DNA of 64,000 bases, taken from contig NZ_WQNE01000013.1 in NCBI RefSeq assembly GCF_009759665.1, positions 120,965-184,964 on the forward strand. The letters are read 5' to 3'. The position numbers and the translations under genes are program-made. How positions within the stretch are numbered: position 1 is the stretch's first letter; the number at the start of each line of letters is the position of its first letter. The DNA comes from Bradyrhizobium cajani. GTDB lineage: Bacteria; Pseudomonadota; Alphaproteobacteria; Rhizobiales; Xanthobacteraceae. This document shows, piece after piece, positions 60,478-64,000 of the stretch. The notes under the pieces are model-generated. The model had not been told where the DNA came from, searched no databases, and was given only the letters and a program-made list of their open reading frames with translations.

Positions 60478-61872
60478 TCAAATTCCTCTTGGGCTCGGCG
60501 CGGATACCACGCCCATCTGTTCCAACGCGTAGGCGACGCGCAACGCGATGTCCTCGCGCCAGGGCGCGGTGATGATCTGCACGCCGATCGGCAGCGGCTC
60601 GAGCGGCACGGGCACGGCGACCACCGGCAGGCCGATGAACGAGATCGGCTGGGTGTGGATGCCGATATTGGCGCGCACCGGCAGCTCGACGCCGTCGAGC
60701 GTGAAATTGACCTGACCGAGCTTCGGCGCGGTGCAGGGCGTTGCCGGCGCGAGCAGCACGTCGACCGACTTGAAAATCTCGGCAAGCTGCGCGCGATACC
60801 AGCGGCGGAATTTCTGCGCGCGATCGACCAGCGGCGCCGGCACCATGGCGCCGGCAATCAGCCGGTCGCGCACGGCCGGATCGAAATCGTTCGGGCGCTT
60901 GCGCAGGCGATCGAGATGCAGCGACGCGCCCTCGGTCGTGGTGATGACGTAAGCCGCCGCGCGGGCGCGCGAGGCCTCAGGCACGTCAACGACTTTCGTG
61001 GCGCCGAGCGCCTTGGCGACACGGCCGATGGCTTCGACAGCTTCAGGAAAGACGTTCTTCTGGAAGTGTCCACCCGCGATCGCAATACGCAGGTCCGAAA
61101 CCGGATTGGCAAGCAGCGGCAGCGTCGGCTCCAACCCGCGCGTCGTGCAGGCGCCATCGTCGGCATCCGACCCCTGCATCGCGTCAAAGGCGAGCGCGAG
61201 ATCGGTGACCGAGCGCGCGAACGGGCCGAGATGATCGAGGCTTGCGACGAACGGGAACGAGCGGGCGCGCGACAGTCGGCCATAGGTCGGCTTCAGGCCA
61301 AAGATGCCGCAAAACGAGGCCGGCACACGGATCGAGCCGTTGGTGTCCGAGCCGAGCGCGAGCGGCACCAGCGCGCCGCCGACGGCGCTGCCCGAGCCGC
61401 CGGAGGAGCCGCCGGTCATCCGCGTGGTGTCATGCGGATTGCGCGAGGGACCGTCATGGACGTTCTCGCCGGTGAAGTCGTAGGCGTATTCGCCCATATT
61501 GAGCGCGCCGACCAGCACGGCGCCAGCCGCTTCCAAGCGTTCGATCAGCGTGGCGTCGCGCTTGGCCGGCGCGAGGTCGCGGTTGATCTTCGAGCCCGCG
61601 CGGGTCGAAAGGCCGGCAACGTCGAACAGGTTCTTCACCGCGAAGGGCACGCCGGCGAGCGGGCCGACGGTCTTGCCCGCGGCGATATCGGCATCGATCG
61701 CACGCGCTTTCGTGCGGGCGCGTTCGGCCGTGACGTCGGTGAAGGAATTGAGGATGGGGTCGTGCTGCTTGATGCACGCAAGCGCAGCTTCAGTGGCATC
61801 GAGCGCGGACATCCTGCCGCCGGCAACCGCGCTGGCGATCTCGGAGGCTGTCATCTCTGGCTTGGTGGTCAT
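60478..61872 (-). CDS. atzE: AtzE-like amidase (1-carboxybiuret hydrolase type)
   Basis: 464-residue amidase-signature enzyme. The catalytic Lys80 (PFAVKNLFD), cis-Ser at about 156 (TGGSSGGSGSA) and nucleophile Ser180 (GSDTNGSIRVP) are intact. It is closest in layout to AtzE/GatA-type amidases that need a small GatC-like partner, and such a partner is encoded next to it. The ATG at 61870-61872 is used, seven bases after the partner's stop. In Pseudomonas ADP, AtzE deaminates 1-carboxybiuret. Another amide could be the true substrate. Confidence 0.88.
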   Translation of the reverse strand: MTTKPEMTASEIASAVAGGRMSALDATEAALACIKQHDPILNSFTDVTAERARTKARAIDADIAAGKTVGPLAGVPFAVKNLFDVAGLSTRAGSKINRDLAPAKRDATLIERLEAAGAVLVGALNMGEYAYDFTGENVHDGPSRNPHDTTRMTGGSSGGSGSAVGGALVPLALGSDTNGSIRVPASFCGIFGLKPTYGRLSRARSFPFVASLDHLGPFARSVTDLALAFDAMQGSDADDGACTTRGLEPTLPLLANPVSDLRIAIAGGHFQKNVFPEAVEAIGRVAKALGATKVVDVPEASRARAAAYVITTTEGASLHLDRLRKRPNDFDPAVRDRLIAGAMVPAPLVDRAQKFRRWYRAQLAEIFKSVDVLLAPATPCTAPKLGQVNFTLDGVELPVRANIGIHTQPISFIGLPVVAVPVPLEPLPIGVQIITAPWREDIALRVAYALEQMGVVSAPSPRGI

Positions 61873-61879
61873 CGCAGCA

Positions 61880-62059
61880 TCAGGCCGTGAAGATCGGCGC
61901 CGGCTCGGTCTCGTCCGGCAGCGCGAACTCGTCGACGAGGCGGGCAAGGCGCAACGACACCTCGAGATTGGCGCGCACCGCCGGCCTCCAGGCCTCCTCG
62001 ACCGGCAGAGCCAGCGCTTTCGATACGGCGTCGATATAATCGTCCAGCGGTTCGGCCAT
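61880..62059 (-). CDS. atzG: AtzG-like (DUF4089) small amidase partner
   Basis: 59-residue GatC-like protein: MAEPLDDYIDAVSKALALPV, then EEAWRPAVRANLEVSLRLAR, helical throughout, with the family-typical PxxxxV RxNLE pattern. AtzG forms a complex with AtzE that is needed for activity. It is encoded directly before the amidase with a 7-bp gap. Too short for usual gene callers but well supported by context. Confidence 0.88.
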   Translation of the reverse strand: MAEPLDDYIDAVSKALALPVEEAWRPAVRANLEVSLRLARLVDEFALPDETEPAPIFTA

Positions 62060-62085
62060 AACGCTCCCAAACAATCAGTGCGCTC

Positions 62086-63855
62086 TCAGTGCATCTGCAA
62101 CGGCGGATGCGGGATCGCCGTCAGCAGCTCCTTGGTGTAGTCGTCCTGGGGATCGCTGAGGACCTGCTCGGAAGAGCCCTCCTCGACGATCCGTCCTGTC
62201 CGCATCACAATGACACGATCGCACAACAAGCGCACCACATTCAAATCATGCGAGACAAACAGATAGCTCATGCCTAGGCGCTGCTTCAGGTTCTGAAGCA
62301 GATTGAGCACCACGGCCTGCACCGAGACGTCGAGCGCCGCCGTCGGCTCGTCCAGGATGACGAGCTTGGGATGCAGGGCGATGGCGCGGGCGATGCCGAC
62401 GCGGGCCTTCTGGCCGCCGGACAATTGATGCGGGAAGCGGTCGAGCAGATTGTGCGGCAGGCCGACCATGGTCGCCAGTTCCTCGCAGCGGGCGCGCAGC
62501 GCATCGCGCCCCCTGATATCGCCGAGCTGCAGGATCGGATCGGCGATGGCGCGCGCGGCGGTGAAGCGCGGATTGAGGCTGTCGGTCGGGTCCTGGAACA
62601 CCATCTGGATGCGGCTGCGCTGCGGCAGCCTGGCGAAGGCGGCAGGCGCGATGCCGCCGATGTCCTCGCCGTCGAACTGGATCAGGCCGGACGTCAGGTC
62701 GAGCAGCCGCATCACCATCATCGACGTCGTCGACTTGCCGCAACCGGACTCGCCGACGAGGCCGACGCTCTCGCCATTGCCAATCGAGAAGCTGATGCCG
62801 TCGACGGCGCGGAACACGTCGGGTTCCACCGGAGGCTTGCGGCCGAACAGTTTTGCGAGCGCGGCGGTGGCGTCCTGGCGGGAATATTCCTTGACGAGCT
62901 TGTCGACGAGCAGGAGGGGCTTTGAATTCTCGTCACCCCCGGGCTCGACCCGGGGGTCCATCGACTGAGAGGAGGCTTGCGAAGCGTGATGGATGGCCGG
63001 GTCAAGCCCGGCCATGACAGCGGCGCCCTCCTCCTCAGGCAGCAGATCCCGCAAGCTCACACCAAGCCGCGGCGTCGCGCGCATCAGCTTTTTTGTATAG
63101 GGGTGCTGAGGGCTGGCGAAGATGTCGGCGGCCTTGGCGGTCTCGACCACCCGGCCCCTCTCCATCACCACGACGCGGTCGCAATAGGCGGCAGCCAAGC
63201 CCAGATCATGCGTGATCAGGATGGTCGACATCGCGCGGCGCCTGGTCAGCTCGACGATCAGGTCCATCACCGCCTTCTGCGTGGTGACGTCGAGGCCGGT
63301 GGTCGGCTCGTCCGCGATCAGGAGCTGCGGATTGCAGGCGAGCGCGAGCGCGATGACGACGCGCTGGCACATGCCGCCTGAGAGCTCGAACGGATAGGCG
63401 TGGTAGCGCTCGCGCGGGCGGGCGATCTTGACCTGCTCCAGCGCCTCGATCGCCTTCTCGCCGTGATCGGCGACCTGCGCCTGCTGCACATGGGTGCGCA
63501 AGACGTCCTCGATCTGGTCGCCGACCTTGCGGATCGGGTTGAGCGCCGCGCGCGGATTCTGGAAGATCATCGAGACTTCGCGGCCGCGCAGGTCGCGCAT
63601 CTGGTCTTCGGTCGCGGCCTTCACGTCGATGCCGGAGAACATCACCGAGCCCTCGGCGATCCGCCCCGCCCGGTCGAGGATGCGCATCACCGCGTATGAT
63701 GTCACCGACTTGCCGGAGCCGGACTCGCCGACGATCGCCAGCGTCTCGCCCTTGGCGACGGAGATGTTGACGTGCTGCACCGCCTTGACGATGCCGCGGC
63801 GGGTGGTGAATTCGACGGTGAGGTCCTGGACGTCGAGCAGGGGCTGGGCGGTCAT
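62086..63855 (-). CDS. Double-ATPase peptide/opine-type ABC transporter protein (DppD-DppF fusion)
   Basis: 589-residue protein with two complete oligopeptide-type ATPase domains. Domain 1 has Walker A GESGSGKS (43-50) and the signature LSGGMCQRV; domain 2, from about 310, has GESGCGKST and LSGGQKARV. The linker near 275-310 contains a palindromic repeat read in frame. It energises import through DppB/DppC-like permeases that should lie beyond the right edge. GGGAGG precedes the ATG at 63853-63855. It heads the atzG-atzE-atzH group, suggesting uptake of the amide substrate. Confidence 0.92.
   Translation of the reverse strand: MTAQPLLDVQDLTVEFTTRRGIVKAVQHVNISVAKGETLAIVGESGSGKSVTSYAVMRILDRAGRIAEGSVMFSGIDVKAATEDQMRDLRGREVSMIFQNPRAALNPIRKVGDQIEDVLRTHVQQAQVADHGEKAIEALEQVKIARPRERYHAYPFELSGGMCQRVVIALALACNPQLLIADEPTTGLDVTTQKAVMDLIVELTRRRAMSTILITHDLGLAAAYCDRVVVMERGRVVETAKAADIFASPQHPYTKKLMRATPRLGVSLRDLLPEEEGAAVMAGLDPAIHHASQASSQSMDPRVEPGGDENSKPLLLVDKLVKEYSRQDATAALAKLFGRKPPVEPDVFRAVDGISFSIGNGESVGLVGESGCGKSTTSMMVMRLLDLTSGLIQFDGEDIGGIAPAAFARLPQRSRIQMVFQDPTDSLNPRFTAARAIADPILQLGDIRGRDALRARCEELATMVGLPHNLLDRFPHQLSGGQKARVGIARAIALHPKLVILDEPTAALDVSVQAVVLNLLQNLKQRLGMSYLFVSHDLNVVRLLCDRVIVMRTGRIVEEGSSEQVLSDPQDDYTKELLTAIPHPPLQMH
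62931..63018. repeat. Palindromic repeat embedded in the coding sequence of the ABC protein
   Basis: CGTCACCCCCGGGCTCGACC and GGTCAAGCCCGGCCATGACA flank a central block, forming an inverted repeat. It is translated in frame as the linker AGLDPAIHHASQ ... SMDPRVEPGGDE, a peptide familiar from repeats in intergenic DNA of these bacteria. Confidence 0.8.
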
Positions 63856-64000
63856 GCGGGCCTCCCAAACAAAAATGACGAAAACAACCCCATGCACAGT
63901 AGAAGAGGGTTGGAATCATTAGGGAATTTCAGCCGGAAATGTGCGCGTAAGGCGGGCACGGCTCCATCGCGCCCTCCCCCCTTGTGGGGGAGGGTTGGGG
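63856..64000. other. Right-edge intergenic region with start of a repeat
   Basis: 145 bp with the promoter of the ABC gene and, at the extreme right, CGCCCTCCCCCCTTGTGGGG GAGGG, the left part of a CCCTCCCC-type repeat that is cut by the window edge. Confidence 0.4.

Noticed and set aside
1..64000. Search for tRNA, rRNA, CRISPR arrays, insertion sequences and phage genes
   Set aside because: None recognised by eye: no transposase, no regular spacer array, no cloverleaf with CCA region seen. A tRNAscan or Infernal run would settle it.

Overview
The window reads as chromosomal DNA of a Bradyrhizobium-like alphaproteobacterium (Nitrobacteraceae, close to Rhodopseudomonas). The reasons are high GC with strong third-position bias, a DbjA-type haloalkane dehalogenase, a BjaI/BjaR1-type quorum-sensing pair, a CYP199A-type P450 with its ferredoxin, the aerobic box benzoate pathway, and many short palindromic intergenic repeats of the kind scattered through Bradyrhizobium genomes. 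All family calls come from reading the protein sequences; no database search was possible.

Layout. 1-5.6 kb: phosphate regulon on the minus strand (phoR, pstS, pstC, pstA, pstB, partial phoU) with a PHO-box-like site before pstS. 5.7-12.2 kb: a YbhN/UPF0104 membrane protein, a tetR-dhaA-GNAT operon behind a perfect 26-bp palindrome, an OmpA-family protein with a small membrane protein, and a polysaccharide deacetylase. 12.4-21.5 kb: aerobic benzoyl-CoA (box) cluster with boxB, boxC, a DUF309 protein, an alpha/beta hydrolase, benzoate-CoA ligase, divergent boxR and a group II truncated haemoglobin. 21.6-25.5 kb: an IclR regulator divergent from a Rieske oxygenase followed by a glutamine-synthetase-like ligase. 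25.5-31.6 kb: a lipase-like protein, small envelope proteins, and a TonB-dependent siderophore receptor with an AraC regulator.

31.7-35.1 kb: a four-gene liv-type ABC transporter lacking a binding protein. 35.4-37.5 kb: LuxI/LuxR quorum sensing with tight small ORFs. 37.9-47.5 kb: LysR, catabolic shikimate/quinate dehydrogenase, a complete liv-type transporter, a Gfo/Idh/MocA oxidoreductase and a 3-dehydroshikimate dehydratase/HPPD fusion, which together suggest quinate/shikimate uptake and conversion to protocatechuate. 47.8-53.7 kb: an orphan binding protein, NDH-2, and a CYP199A-ferredoxin-binding protein operon (para-substituted benzoates) with a divergent MarR. 53.7-57.2 kb: feruloyl-CoA synthetase with a divergent MarR. 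57.3-63.9 kb: an allophanate hydrolase / AtzE-AtzG-AtzH-like module with GntR and a double-ATPase peptide-type ABC protein.

The common theme from 12 to 57 kb is uptake and activation of plant-derived aromatic acids, each module carrying its own regulator. The most useful new observation is a shared TGCA-N6-TGCA type element upstream of boxC, in the ligase/boxR intergenic region (degenerate), and upstream of the binding-protein-less liv operon 15 kb away. It suggests that BoxR controls that transporter. The Rieske oxygenase plus glutamine-synthetase-like pair (22.5-25.5 kb) is the best candidate for an undescribed catabolic system. No tRNA, rRNA, CRISPR array or insertion sequence was recognised.
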